NCBI RefSeq assembly: GCF_001310275.1
Contig: NZ_LGYZ01000068.1
Location: 1 to 64,000 of the forward strand
Direction: 5' to 3'
From: Nocardia arizonensis
Lineage (GTDB): Bacteria > Actinomycetota > Actinomycetes > Mycobacteriales > Mycobacteriaceae
Length of the DNA: 64,000 nucleotides
Shown here one piece after another: positions 1 to 8,414 of this stretch (positions within the stretch are counted from its first letter, which is position 1; every line of letters begins with the position of its first letter). Under the pieces are notes generated by a model. That model was not told the DNA's origin and did not search any database. It was given only the letters and a program-made list of their open reading frames with translations. Both the position numbers and the translations under genes were made by a program.

Positions 1-8
1 GGTGCCGA

Positions 9-344
9 TCATGATCGGTACGCCGCGACGAACGCGGTATCGGCACCGATCTCGCCGACCGCCGCGGCGCCGCCCGGCGAGCCGAGCGCCGCGTCCCGAC
101 CCGGAAGCGGTTCGGCGAAGAATCGGGCGTTCTCGGCGACGAATTGTTCCTGCCCGGCGGGGATCTCGGAGTCGAGGTGGATGGCCTCGACCGGACAGAC
201 CGGTTCACACGCACCGCAGTCGACGCATTCGGCGGGCTGGATGTAGGCCATGCGGTCGCCGGTGTAGATGCAATCCACGGGACACTCCTCCACGCAGGCC
301 CGATCCATCACGTCCACACAGGCGGCGCCGATGACGAAGGTCAC
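9..344 (-). CDS. fdxA: 7Fe ferredoxin (FdxA type)
   Basis: A small soluble electron carrier of 111 residues with one [3Fe-4S] and one [4Fe-4S] cluster. The N-terminal half shows a C-x7-C-x3-CP pattern followed by CVDCGACEPVCPVEAI, the classic arrangement of actinobacterial FdxA proteins, and the length matches the family. It is the last gene of the minus-strand operon, 12 bases after the ABC ATPase, so it may feed electrons to or from the flavoprotein encoded upstream. The family is certain; its specific partner is inferred from position. The stop codon lies at the very edge of the window, so any further downstream gene is not visible. Confidence 0.93.
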   Translation of the reverse strand: MTFVIGAACVDVMDRACVEECPVDCIYTGDRMAYIQPAECVDCGACEPVCPVEAIHLDSEIPAGQEQFVAENARFFAEPLPGRDAALGSPGGAAAVGEIGADTAFVAAYRS

Positions 345-356
345 GATGGTCTCCTC

Positions 357-1139
357 TCAATGCCCGGTCTCGTGACCGGCCAGGGCGGCCGGTTCGGTCG
401 ACTCGCCCAGTGCGGCCAGGATTTCGAAACGCGTGCGGGCGAATTCGGGTTCGAACCGCGCACCGGGTGCGCGGGGGTTGTCGATGGTGATGATCTGCTG
501 GATACGGGCGGGTCGCGCGGTCAGCAGCACGATTCGGTCGGCGAGCAGCAGCGCCTCATCGACATCGTGGGTGACGAACAGCACCGTGGTCCGGTGGCGC
601 TGCCACACCGAGACGAGCAGTCGCTGCATCTCGGCACGGGTCTGGGCGTCGAGCGCGCCGAAGGGTTCGTCCATCAGCAGTACCCGCGGCTGCGCGGCCA
701 GCGTGCGGGCGAGCTGGACGCGCTGGCGCATACCGCCGGACAATGCCCCGGGCAGGTGGTCGCCGAATCCGTCCAGCCCGACCTGCCGCAACAGCTCGCC
801 CGCCGCCTCGCGCCGCGCACCGCGCGGCACCCGCCGCAGCTGCATGGCGAATTCGACGTTCTTGCGCGCGGTGCGCCACGGCAGCAGGGCGTCGTCCTGG
901 AACATCATGGCGCACCGCGCGGTCGAGGCCGCGACGGGGCTGCCGTCGATCGACGCCGTGCCCGCGACCGGCGCCAACAATCCGGCGAGCGCGCGCAGGA
1001 TCGTCGACTTCCCGCATCCCGACGGACCGAGCAGCACCACGATCTCGCCCGCGTCCACGTCGAGATCCACCTCGGCGGCCGGACTGTCGCCGTAGGCGAT
1101 CCGCAGTCCACGCATCCGCACCGCGGCACCGCCGCTCAT
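357..1139 (-). CDS. ABC transporter ATPase, sulfonate/taurine (SsuB/TauB) type
   Basis: The nucleotide-binding subunit of an importer, 260 residues, energising uptake through the adjacent permease at the inner face of the membrane. Walker A is GPSGCGKST, the signature is LSGGMRQRVQ, and Walker B is VLLMDEPFGALD; the sequence is of the SsuB/TauB/NrtD class. The open frame extends further upstream, but I chose the ATG at 1139 because it overlaps the permease stop codon by four bases (ATGA), the pattern used throughout this operon, and because the residues before it are not family-like. The substrate cannot be read from the ATPase; sulfonate, nitrate and pyrimidine-precursor importers share this subunit type. 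Confidence 0.9.
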   Translation of the reverse strand: MSGGAAVRMRGLRIAYGDSPAAEVDLDVDAGEIVVLLGPSGCGKSTILRALAGLLAPVAGTASIDGSPVAASTARCAMMFQDDALLPWRTARKNVEFAMQLRRVPRGARREAAGELLRQVGLDGFGDHLPGALSGGMRQRVQLARTLAAQPRVLLMDEPFGALDAQTRAEMQRLLVSVWQRHRTTVLFVTHDVDEALLLADRIVLLTARPARIQQIITIDNPRAPGARFEPEFARTRFEILAALGESTEPAALAGHETGH

Positions 1140-2002
1140 CGCGCGGCCCTCGGCAGCCAGCGGTTGACCCGCCTGCCCGCCATCTCCACCAGCCAGGCGG
1201 TGACCCAGCCGAGCACACCGATGGTCAGCATGCCGACCATCACACTCGCGTAGTCGAGCAATCCGTAGGACTGCCAGGTGAAGTATCCGATTCCGAACTG
1301 TCCCGAGATCATCTCCGCGCTGATCACGCAGATCCACGCCACGCCCATCGCCACGGACAGTCCCGAGAATATTCCGGGCAGCGCGCCCGGCAGCGCGATA
1401 CGGAACAGGATCTCCCTACGGCGCGCGCCCAGCGTCCGTGCGGCCTCCTCCCACACCTTGGGCAGGGCGTGCATGGCGTGGATCGTGCTGACCGCGACGG
1501 GGAAGAACGCGGCGAAGGTGGTGATGAAGACGATGCCCTGCTCGCCGGTCGGGAACAGCAGGATCGCCAGCGGGACGAGGGCGATGGCCGGTATCGGCCG
1601 GAAGACCTCGAGCACCGGTCGCACGAGGGCGCTCACCAGCGGCGAGCGTCCGATCGCCATGCCGACGAGCACGCCCCCGACGGTGGCCAAGCCGAATCCG
1701 AGCAGGATGCGGCGGGTGCTGGAAAGGATGTCGCGGTAGTAGGATGCGGTGACCGACTGGGTCTTCAGCGCGTCGAAAACCTCACCGGGAGTGGGGATCT
1801 TGTCGAAACGCAGCCAGAAGACCACCTGGTTGGCCGTCAGCAGATGCCACAGGAGCAGCAAGGCGACCAAGGGAACGGCGGTGAGCAGGGTCCTGCGCAG
1901 CCGGGCGGGGACCGCGAATCGCGGGACCGCGACCGCGGCGCGGGCGGGTGGGTCGGTGGGTGTCGGCCGGGCGACGGGCATCGTCTCGGTGGACAGGGTC
2001 AT
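1136..2002 (-). CDS. ABC transporter permease, sulfonate/taurine (SsuC) type
   Basis: A 288-residue integral membrane permease (BPD_transp_1 family) with about six membrane segments. It has a hydrophobic helix near residues 33-55, then the family region with RPIPAIALVPLAILLF and the cytoplasmic coupling loop EEAARTLGARRREILFRIALPG, which is the EAA motif contacting the ATPase. Length and motif match SsuC/TauC. It lies between the binding protein (21-base gap) and the ATPase (4-base overlap), so the three genes form one importer. The substrate is inferred only from family resemblance and from the sulfur-type redox genes upstream. Confidence 0.9.
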   Translation of the reverse strand: MTLSTETMPVARPTPTDPPARAAVAVPRFAVPARLRRTLLTAVPLVALLLLWHLLTANQVVFWLRFDKIPTPGEVFDALKTQSVTASYYRDILSSTRRILLGFGLATVGGVLVGMAIGRSPLVSALVRPVLEVFRPIPAIALVPLAILLFPTGEQGIVFITTFAAFFPVAVSTIHAMHALPKVWEEAARTLGARRREILFRIALPGALPGIFSGLSVAMGVAWICVISAEMISGQFGIGYFTWQSYGLLDYASVMVGMLTIGVLGWVTAWLVEMAGRRVNRWLPRAAR

Positions 2003-2023
2003 GGGAACTCTCCTGATCGGTTG

Positions 2024-3463
2024 CTAGCGTGCGAGCAGCGCGGCCCGGTAGTCGACGACGGTGCTGCCCGGGTGCGCGTTCGCGTAGGACTGCGCTTCGG
2101 CGCGCACGGCGAACGGCCGCATCCGGTCGTCGGGACCGGCGGTCGGATCGTCCACCCAGGTCGCGCTCGAGGCGAAGACCCTGGTGCCGGTGGCGGCGTC
2201 GGGGACGTAAGCGGCGCGGACCCGGGCGCTCTGGCCGTTGATCCGGCGCAGCAGGCAGGTCGGGGTGCGCGCCACCGAAGTGGTTGTCGCACCGTCGAAC
2301 CACACCTCCGAAGCGGTCGCCGAATCCCGCACGGAGCCACCGCATATCGGGTCCTCACCGGTCAGCGGACTCGGCGGTCGGGTGTCGGCGCGCCGGGTCT
2401 CGTAGTCGGATCCGTACAGCGCTCGCACGTAACGGTCGTCGACGAACTCGCCGAGATCGAGATCTGCCAGCGCGCCGAGTCCCTTCAGGAAGGGCAGCAG
2501 TTTCGCGAGGGCCTCCACCAGCGGCTGTTTGATGGTGGGGTCGAAGCTGACCAATCCGTTGGGCCCGTTGTAGAGATACACGACTTCCGCCGGTATTCCG
2601 GTGAGCTCGGCGACACGCTGGGCGGCGGCGAGTGGTTCGCGGTTGACGTAGTCGGTGGTCTCGCGCTGGGCGGCGAGGAACGCGGCGATCACATCGGGGT
2701 TGCGCTCACCGAAGCGCTCGTTGGCGACCACGGCGTGGAATGTCGGGATGTTCGCGCTGCCGCCGTCGTAGAGCAGTCGCGCGGTGCCGTCGAACACCAG
2801 TTTCTGTGGCCACGGCACGAATTGCGCGAGCGCGGCCACCTGGTCGCCCTGCAACGCCGACGCGCCGACCGGGGGATCCTGGCCGAGCAGTCTCACGTCG
2901 TCGAGACTCAGGCCCGCGGCGGACAGTCCGGTGGCGAGCATGCCGTGCGCGGCCGATCCGATGCTGGTGGAGACCACCTTGCCGCGCAGGTCGGTGAGCG
3001 TGGCGGCGGGCGAATCCACCGGAACCACCACCTGATTCAGCGATCCGCGCAGGTTGTAGCCGGTGACCGCGATGAGCTCGGACCGGACGTCGGCGTGATC
3101 GCGGGTCTTGGACCCGTTGACCAGGACGGGCGCGTCGCCCATGGAGCCGATGTCGACCTGACCGGCCAGCATCTGCGCGGTCAGCGGCGGACCCGAGGCG
3201 AAGTCCTTCCACTCCACCCGGTAGCGCACGCCCTTGGCCGCGCCGAGTTCGGCCAGTTTCGCCTCGAAGGTTCCGCGGTCACGCAGCAGTGTGCCCGCGG
3301 TGACGGTGTTGATGGTCTTGGACTGGTATCCGACGTTCACGACGACGGTGCCGTCGTCGGCGCCGGAACCGCAGCCCGCGACAGTGGTGGCGACGGCGGC
3401 GACGCCGAGCAGAAGCGCGCCGAGTCTGCCTCCGCGCGCCCGTATGTGGTCGAGCCTCATCAT
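2024..3463 (-). CDS. ABC transporter substrate-binding lipoprotein (sulfonate-type)
   Basis: The extracellular binding component of the importer, 479 residues, longer than the usual 320-350 of SsuA/TauA. The N terminus is a lipoprotein signal: charged residues, a hydrophobic stretch, then the lipobox VAGC with the lipidated Cys at about residue 31. The body carries the NMT1/SsuA-like fold, with NVGYQSKTINTVTAG near the start and DIGSMGDAPVLVNG in the pocket region. The extra C-terminal part (roughly residues 360-479) is not obviously part of the fold. Two ATGs sit side by side, so the start may be one codon later. Ligand unknown; an alkyl- or sulfur-containing acid is a guess from family and operon. 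Confidence 0.88.
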   Translation of the reverse strand: MMRLDHIRARGGRLGALLLGVAAVATTVAGCGSGADDGTVVVNVGYQSKTINTVTAGTLLRDRGTFEAKLAELGAAKGVRYRVEWKDFASGPPLTAQMLAGQVDIGSMGDAPVLVNGSKTRDHADVRSELIAVTGYNLRGSLNQVVVPVDSPAATLTDLRGKVVSTSIGSAAHGMLATGLSAAGLSLDDVRLLGQDPPVGASALQGDQVAALAQFVPWPQKLVFDGTARLLYDGGSANIPTFHAVVANERFGERNPDVIAAFLAAQRETTDYVNREPLAAAQRVAELTGIPAEVVYLYNGPNGLVSFDPTIKQPLVEALAKLLPFLKGLGALADLDLGEFVDDRYVRALYGSDYETRRADTRPPSPLTGEDPICGGSVRDSATASEVWFDGATTTSVARTPTCLLRRINGQSARVRAAYVPDAATGTRVFASSATWVDDPTAGPDDRMRPFAVRAEAQSYANAHPGSTVVDYRAALLAR

Positions 3464-3481
3464 GATGTCCTTCGCTCGAAT

Positions 3482-3709
3482 TCAGCGCAGCAGGTAGGGG
3501 ATGTCGACGGTGACGGCCCCGACCGGGCAGCGCGCCGCGCACGGGCCGCAGTACCAGCACTCGTCGACGTGCATGTACGCCTTGCCGGTGTCGGGGTGGA
3601 TCGCGAGCGAGTCCAGCGGACACATGTCGACGCACAGCGTGCAGCCGTCGATGCATTTGTCCTCGTCGATCGTGACCGGCACGTCGATTCTGGTGTCGAC
3701 CTGAGCCAT
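3482..3709 (-). CDS. AprB-like 2[4Fe-4S] ferredoxin
   Basis: A 75-residue ferredoxin with two CxxCxxCxxxCP-type sets: the first around CIDGCTLCVDMCP, the second around CWYCGPCAARCP. This spacing, including the GC-x-LC-x3-CP form of the first site, resembles the beta subunit of adenylylsulfate reductase (AprB) without its C-terminal tail. The ATG at 3709 shares one base with the stop of the HEAT-repeat gene. With the AprA-like flavoprotein two genes upstream, it probably forms the electron-transfer subunit of an FAD/Fe-S complex. True AprB is about twice this length, so the same reaction should not be assumed. Confidence 0.85.
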   Translation of the reverse strand: MAQVDTRIDVPVTIDEDKCIDGCTLCVDMCPLDSLAIHPDTGKAYMHVDECWYCGPCAARCPVGAVTVDIPYLLR

Positions 3710-4653
3710 CAGATGTCCTTTCCAGCGTTGGCGATGCCGATGCGCGCGAATGCGCGGACATCGGCGTCCGGGTCCTCCAGTGCGGTACGGAGGGCCGCGG
3801 TGACTTCGGGATGTTCGGCGATGCGCTCGGCCAGTGCGCGCACGGCGGCCTTGCGGACGTCGAGGTTGTCGTCGGTGACGGCCGAGATCAGTTGGGGTGC
3901 CGCGAATTCGGGATCCGCGACGGACAGGGCGACGGCGGCGCCCTGGCGCACCTGCCACGCGGGGTCCGCGCATGCCGCGGCCGCCACCGCGGCGGCCTCG
4001 GCGCTGCATCCGGTGGCGGCGAATCCGGTCAGCGCGGCGGCGCGCACCAGCGGATCGGGATCCGCCGCGAGCACGAGCAACGTCGTCGTGCCCCGCGGAT
4101 CGCCCACCGCCGCGATGCCCTTCGCCACGGCGATGCGCACCAGAGGCGCCGGGTCGGCGGCGGCGTCGTCGAGTTCGCCGAGTGCGTCCAGCGAGGTGAG
4201 TCCGCCGATCACGGCGCGGCGCACCTCGGCATTCGGATCGCCGCGCCACCCGGCCAGTTCGGCGGCCCCGATTCGGCGGTGCCGCCACAGCGCCTCGACG
4301 GCCGCGCCGCGCACCGCGGGTTCGGGTGCGGTGCGGCAGCCGCGCAGTGCCGCGTCGAATTCCGGGCCCGCGACGATGACCTCGAGCAGTTCGGTCAGCA
4401 GGCCGATGGCCGCGTGCCGCACCGTGACGTCCTCGTCGGCCATGCCCGCGGCGATGAGCGGGGATGCCTGCGCCCACTCCTCGGTGGTCTCGCTCAGTAC
4501 CGAGAGCGCGGTTCGCCGGACCTCGGGATTCGGATCGGTCAGGTACGGTCGCAGTTCCGACAGGTCAGGACATTCCTCGGCCAGCTCCATCAGTTCCACC
4601 AGGCGCGCACCGCCTGCCGGAGCCCGCCGGGCGTCGTCGGCGGCCGCGCTCAC
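3709..4653 (-). CDS. HEAT-repeat (PBS-lyase-like) protein
   Basis: A 314-residue alpha-helical repeat protein. About eight units of 30-33 residues can be followed, each with a pattern such as DPNPEVRRTALSVL, DEDVTVRHAAIGLL, DPAPLVRIAVAKGI or DPDADVRAFARIGI, which is the HEAT/PBS-lyase consensus. No catalytic motif or signal peptide is seen, so it likely acts as a protein-binding scaffold in the cytoplasm. I chose the GTG at 4653 because it overlaps the stop of the flavoprotein gene (GTGA); the longer frame to 4863 only shadows that gene. Its place between the flavoprotein and the ferredoxin suggests an assembly or docking role in that complex, which is inference. Confidence 0.85.
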   Translation of the reverse strand: MSAAADDARRAPAGGARLVELMELAEECPDLSELRPYLTDPNPEVRRTALSVLSETTEEWAQASPLIAAGMADEDVTVRHAAIGLLTELLEVIVAGPEFDAALRGCRTAPEPAVRGAAVEALWRHRRIGAAELAGWRGDPNAEVRRAVIGGLTSLDALGELDDAAADPAPLVRIAVAKGIAAVGDPRGTTTLLVLAADPDPLVRAAALTGFAATGCSAEAAAVAAAACADPAWQVRQGAAVALSVADPEFAAPQLISAVTDDNLDVRKAAVRALAERIAEHPEVTAALRTALEDPDADVRAFARIGIANAGKDI

Positions 4654-6419
4654 CGCGCGCTCCACGCGCCGACCAGTTCCGGGGCCGCGACATCGGCGAC
4701 GCCGTCGGGGCGGACGAAACCGGGGACCGGGACGATGTAGGGCGCGACCGGCCGAGTGGTGAAACGCATGTCGCCGCTCTCGCCGCGGAACAGGTTGAGA
4801 TGGCAGAACCATTCGGTGTCGTCGCGTTCGGGACGGTCGGCTCGCTGATGGTAGAGCCCCCACCGGCTCTCGGTGCGGCGCAGCGAGGCTCGGGCCGCCA
4901 TCTCGGCGCAGTCACGAATGAAACTCACCTCGGCGCAGCGCATCAGCTCGTGCGGTGTGCGCCCGCCCATGCGGGCGATATCGCCGTGCATGCGCTCGAA
5001 TGCCTCCAGTCCCAACGTCAGGTAGCGCTGCGTCTTCGGCGGTTGCAGGTAGTCGTTCACGAACCGGCGCAACTTGTATTCGACCTGCTGCTGTGGCGGA
5101 CCGTCCGCATTGCCCAGCGGCCGGTAGATCAGCGCGTGCGCGGCCTCGATCTGGTCTTCGGGCAGCGCCGCTCGCGCGGCGCCCGCGGCGTATTCGGTGG
5201 CGCTCTCGCCCGCGATGTCGCCGTAGACGAACGCCCCGATCATGTAGTTGTGCGGCACCAGGGCCATGTCGCCGGCGGCGTAGAGTCCGGCCACGGTGGT
5301 CGCCGCGTGTTCGTCCACCCACACCCCCGAGGCGGAATGCCCACTGCACAAACCGATTTCGGATATGTGCATCTCGATGTCACGGGTGCGGTAGTCGGTG
5401 CCGCGACCGGCGTGGAAGGTGCCGCGGGTGGGACGTTCGGTGGTGTGCAGGATGCCTTCGATCTGGGCGATGGTGGCATCGGAGAGATGGCTGAGCTTGA
5501 GGTAGATCGGCCCGCGCGCGCTGTCGAGTTCGCGTTTGACCTCGGCCATCATCGTGCCCGACCAGTAGTCGCAATCGACGAAACGATTGCCCTCGCCGTT
5601 GACCTGGTACCCGCCGAATGGATTGGCGACATACGCGCAGGCCGGACCGTTGTAGTCCTTGATGAGCGGGTTGATCTGGAAGCATTCGATGCCCGACAGT
5701 TCCGCGCCCGCGTGGTAGGCCATGGCGTAGCCGTCGCCCGCGTTCGTCGGGTTCTCGTAGGTGCCGTAGAGATAGCCGCTGGCGGGCAGTCCCAGTCGGC
5801 CGCACGCGCCCGTCGCCAGGATCACCGCGCCCGCCGAAATGGTGACGAATTCGCCGCTGCGGGTGTCGAATCCCACCGCGCCGACCGCCCGGCCGTCCAC
5901 GGTGAGCACCCGCACCGGCATCACCCGATTGCTGATGGTCACCTTGGCGCGCACGTCGCGGGCGCGCAGCACCCGGTAGAGCACCTTCTTCACGTCGCGG
6001 CCCTCGGGCATGGGCAGCACGTAGCTGCCCGACCGGTGCACCTTGCGGACCGCGTACTCGCCGTGTTCGTCCTTCTCGAACTTGACACCGTAGCTCTCGA
6101 GCCGCTGCACCATCTCGAATCCGCGGGTGGCGGTTCGGTAGACGGTGCGCTGGTTGACGATGCCGTCGTTGGCGATGGTGATGTCGGCGACGTAGTCCTC
6201 CGGACTCGCCTTTCCCGGCACGACGGCGTTGTTCACCCCGTCCATACCCATGGCGAGCGCCCCGGAGTGCCGCACGTGCGCCTTCTCCAACAACAGGACG
6301 TTCGCGCCGTTGCGGGCCGCGGTGAGCGCGGCCATGGTCCCGGCCGTGCCGCCTCCGACGACGAGTACGTCGCAGCTCATCTCCCGGCGCTGCGCGACCG
6401 GTGGGATCGTCATGGTCAT
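4650..6419 (-). CDS. AprA-like FAD-dependent oxidoreductase (fumarate reductase/SDH flavoprotein family)
   Basis: A 589-residue flavoprotein. The Rossmann FAD site is CDVLVVGGGTAGTMAAL near the N terminus; further FAD-family elements are VILATGACG and NPTNAGDGYAMAYHAGAEL in the middle and GLYAAGDMALVPHNYMIGA near residue 400. The overall layout is closer to adenylylsulfate reductase alpha subunits than to succinate dehydrogenase, and the operon also carries an AprB-like ferredoxin. There is no sulfate adenylyltransferase or Qmo complex nearby, so dissimilatory sulfate reduction is unlikely; oxidation or reduction of an imported organosulfur compound fits better. The start overlaps the regulator gene by four bases. 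Catalytic residues were not mapped by alignment. Confidence 0.85.
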   Translation of the reverse strand: MTMTIPPVAQRREMSCDVLVVGGGTAGTMAALTAARNGANVLLLEKAHVRHSGALAMGMDGVNNAVVPGKASPEDYVADITIANDGIVNQRTVYRTATRGFEMVQRLESYGVKFEKDEHGEYAVRKVHRSGSYVLPMPEGRDVKKVLYRVLRARDVRAKVTISNRVMPVRVLTVDGRAVGAVGFDTRSGEFVTISAGAVILATGACGRLGLPASGYLYGTYENPTNAGDGYAMAYHAGAELSGIECFQINPLIKDYNGPACAYVANPFGGYQVNGEGNRFVDCDYWSGTMMAEVKRELDSARGPIYLKLSHLSDATIAQIEGILHTTERPTRGTFHAGRGTDYRTRDIEMHISEIGLCSGHSASGVWVDEHAATTVAGLYAAGDMALVPHNYMIGAFVYGDIAGESATEYAAGAARAALPEDQIEAAHALIYRPLGNADGPPQQQVEYKLRRFVNDYLQPPKTQRYLTLGLEAFERMHGDIARMGGRTPHELMRCAEVSFIRDCAEMAARASLRRTESRWGLYHQRADRPERDDTEWFCHLNLFRGESGDMRFTTRPVAPYIVPVPGFVRPDGVADVAAPELVGAWSAR

Positions 6420-7243
6420 CGCTGATCAGCCCCTTTCCTCGGTTCGGACGCACCGCGATTCGGTGTGACCGGTGTGCGGTGCAGCCGACCCGACAGCGAG
6501 AAACGGTCGCCGCGATAGCGGACGTACTCGAGGTCGATGGGTCGGCCGGAATCGGTGTAGGTGAGTCGTTCCAGGAACAGCAGCGGCGAGCCGGACCTGA
6601 CCTCGAGCAGCCCCGCCACCGTCGGATCCGCCGCCACGGCCTCGATCGACACCGCGGCCGATCCGAGCGGCAGGCCCAGTTCGGCCTCGAGCAGTCCGAA
6701 GACGTCGCAGCCGGTGAGGTCGAGCCCGAGCAGCGGTTCGCCGACGTCCGCGGTGAGATAGCTCGCGTCGAGCGAGAGCGGGGAGCCGTCGAGGTAGCGG
6801 ATGCGTTCCAGCGCGACGACCGGAGTCGCGGGTTCGAGCTCGAGACGTTCGGCGACCAGCGGGGTCGCGGGCACGATCTCGGCGAGCAGCACCCGGTTCA
6901 CCACGCGGTCGCTGCCGGTCTCGAAGGTCTCGGCCAGCCCGCGCAGCCGGTCCAGTCCCTGCACCGCCTTGTCCGCCAGAACGAAGGTGCCCGCACCGGG
7001 GACCCGGTCGACGAGTCCCTCGTCGCGCAGCAGTGTCAGCGCGTCGCGGACGATATTGCGGCTGGTCCCGAAATCGGCGGCCAGTTGGGATTCCGCGGGC
7101 AGTGGCCGGTTTCCGTAGACGCCGCTGCGGATTCTGGCCCGCAGAATATCCCTTATCCGCCGCGCAGGCGCCGAGCGACGACCGGGCGCAGGATCCCGGG
7201 TCTCGCCCCGGGTCGCCATTCCCTGATGCGTGTTGCCTGTCAT
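6416..7243 (-). CDS. GntR-family transcriptional regulator with UTRA domain
   Basis: A 275-residue regulator. Residues about 28-95 form the winged helix, with PLPAESQLAADFGTSRNIVR and the wing VDRVPGAGTFV; the rest is a UTRA ligand-binding domain (LERIRYLDGSPLSLDASYL and the terminal DRFSLSG). Such proteins usually repress their own operon and release on binding a small effector. It is the first gene of the operon at its left, overlapping the flavoprotein start, so it is probably autoregulatory and senses the imported substrate or a product. An in-frame ATG eight codons further in is an alternative start. The effector cannot be predicted. Confidence 0.9.
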   Translation of the reverse strand: MTGNTHQGMATRGETRDPAPGRRSAPARRIRDILRARIRSGVYGNRPLPAESQLAADFGTSRNIVRDALTLLRDEGLVDRVPGAGTFVLADKAVQGLDRLRGLAETFETGSDRVVNRVLLAEIVPATPLVAERLELEPATPVVALERIRYLDGSPLSLDASYLTADVGEPLLGLDLTGCDVFGLLEAELGLPLGSAAVSIEAVAADPTVAGLLEVRSGSPLLFLERLTYTDSGRPIDLEYVRYRGDRFSLSGRLHRTPVTPNRGASEPRKGADQR

Positions 7244-7365
7244 GCGGCAAATGCTGGAAATGGATCGTTACGCGCGAAGTTTCCTGCAATTACCGGGCGG
7301 TTACGCCAGTTCCGGCTTCTGCGACGAGGCTCTGACCTGCGCAGACATCTTCACTGTGCGGAGTA

Positions 7366-8301
7366 TTACCACTTGTCTTCGCGGTAGCGTTCGATACTCA
7401 CCGCGTGCTCGGTCAATATTCGACCGGCACCGGACGGGGGATTCGCCGGTCGCCAGATGGCGCGGAAACGTCTGGTCAGGGTGATCGATTCGGCCGATCG
7501 GACCGCCCGCAGCGCACCGCGGGCGATATCGGCGCCCGCGATCAGTCGGCTCAGGACCGCGGGCGCGACTCCGGCGCGGGCGGCCGCGACGATGGCGGCG
7601 GCGGAGCCGAGTTCAGCGGCCGGGCGGGCAGGCTGGCATTCGGCGACCAGGATCTCCCAGATGGTGTCGCGGGTGCCCGAGCCCGGTTCGCGCCACAGCA
7701 GCGGAGTCGTGGCGAGTTCGCGCAGTGACAGGGGTTCGTCGCGGTCGGCCCACGGGTGACCGGGGGCGACGACCACGACGAGTTCGTCGGCGCCGATCAC
7801 GCGATTGCCGAGTCCGGGTGGCGGATGCGGCCCTTCGACGAAGCCGATCTCGGCCGTGCCGTCGCGCACCAGCGCCTCGACCTGCCGGGTGTTGTCGACA
7901 TCCAAGGCGACCGCGACATCGGGGCAGGTCTGACGCAGGGCGGTCAGCCACTGTGGAATGCGATGGTCGGCAATGGTTTTCGAGGCCGCGATGCGCAATC
8001 TCGGCACCTCGGCGGAATGCACGGCCGCCACCCCCGCACCGAATGCCGCGGCGGCGGCGAGTACCGGCAGCGCCTGCGCGACGACGGCACGTCCCGCCTC
8101 GGTGAGCGTCGAACCGGTGGGACCCCGCTCCACCAGCCGCAGCCGGAGCTGCCGCTCGAGCGCGGTGATGCGCATGCTGGCGGCGGGCTGGGTGATGCCG
8201 TGCCTGCGCGCGGCCGCGCCGAGGCTGCCCAGCTCCGAGACGGAGACGAGCAGATCGAGCACGGCCAGGTCGGGCATACCCGGGGGAAGGGGCATGGGCA
8301 C
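7366..8301 (-). CDS. LysR-family transcriptional regulator (YeiE/CysB-like context)
   Basis: A 311-residue LysR regulator. The N-terminal helix-turn-helix contains LGAAARRHGITQPAASMRI, followed by the linker helix and a periplasmic-binding-like effector domain (residues about 95-300). It is transcribed divergently from the YeiH-family transporter 113 bases away, an arrangement common for YeiE/YeiH-like pairs where the regulator responds to sulfite or related anions. It lies just upstream of the GntR-led operon on the same strand with a 122-base gap, so readthrough is possible but that operon probably has its own promoter. The effector is inferred from family context, not from residues. Confidence 0.88.
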   Translation of the reverse strand: MPMPLPPGMPDLAVLDLLVSVSELGSLGAAARRHGITQPAASMRITALERQLRLRLVERGPTGSTLTEAGRAVVAQALPVLAAAAAFGAGVAAVHSAEVPRLRIAASKTIADHRIPQWLTALRQTCPDVAVALDVDNTRQVEALVRDGTAEIGFVEGPHPPPGLGNRVIGADELVVVVAPGHPWADRDEPLSLRELATTPLLWREPGSGTRDTIWEILVAECQPARPAAELGSAAAIVAAARAGVAPAVLSRLIAGADIARGALRAVRSAESITLTRRFRAIWRPANPPSGAGRILTEHAVSIERYREDKW

Positions 8302-8414
8302 CGATTATGGGCACAGCTCGTGCGGGCGGCATCCCCGACCCATCAGCAACGCTTATGAGGTCCTCGTTTTTCGCCGTCTACCGGTCGCGTCGCGCGCCGG
8401 CGATCGTCTGAGGG

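Noticed and set aside
6..19. Palindrome CCGATCATGATCGG at the left edge
   Set aside because: It overlaps the end of the ferredoxin gene and is short; no U-run or further symmetry supports a terminator.
744..4762. A very long plus-strand open frame (over 1300 codons) opposite the ABC importer and flavoprotein genes
   Set aside because: It is an Arg/Gly/His-rich antisense shadow produced by GC-rich codon bias. The minus-strand genes have clear family motifs and tight operon spacing.
4650..6419. Dissimilatory sulfate reduction because of the AprA-like protein
   Set aside because: No Sat, Dsr or Qmo genes, the ferredoxin is only half the AprB length and the organism type is aerobic; an organosulfur role is preferred.
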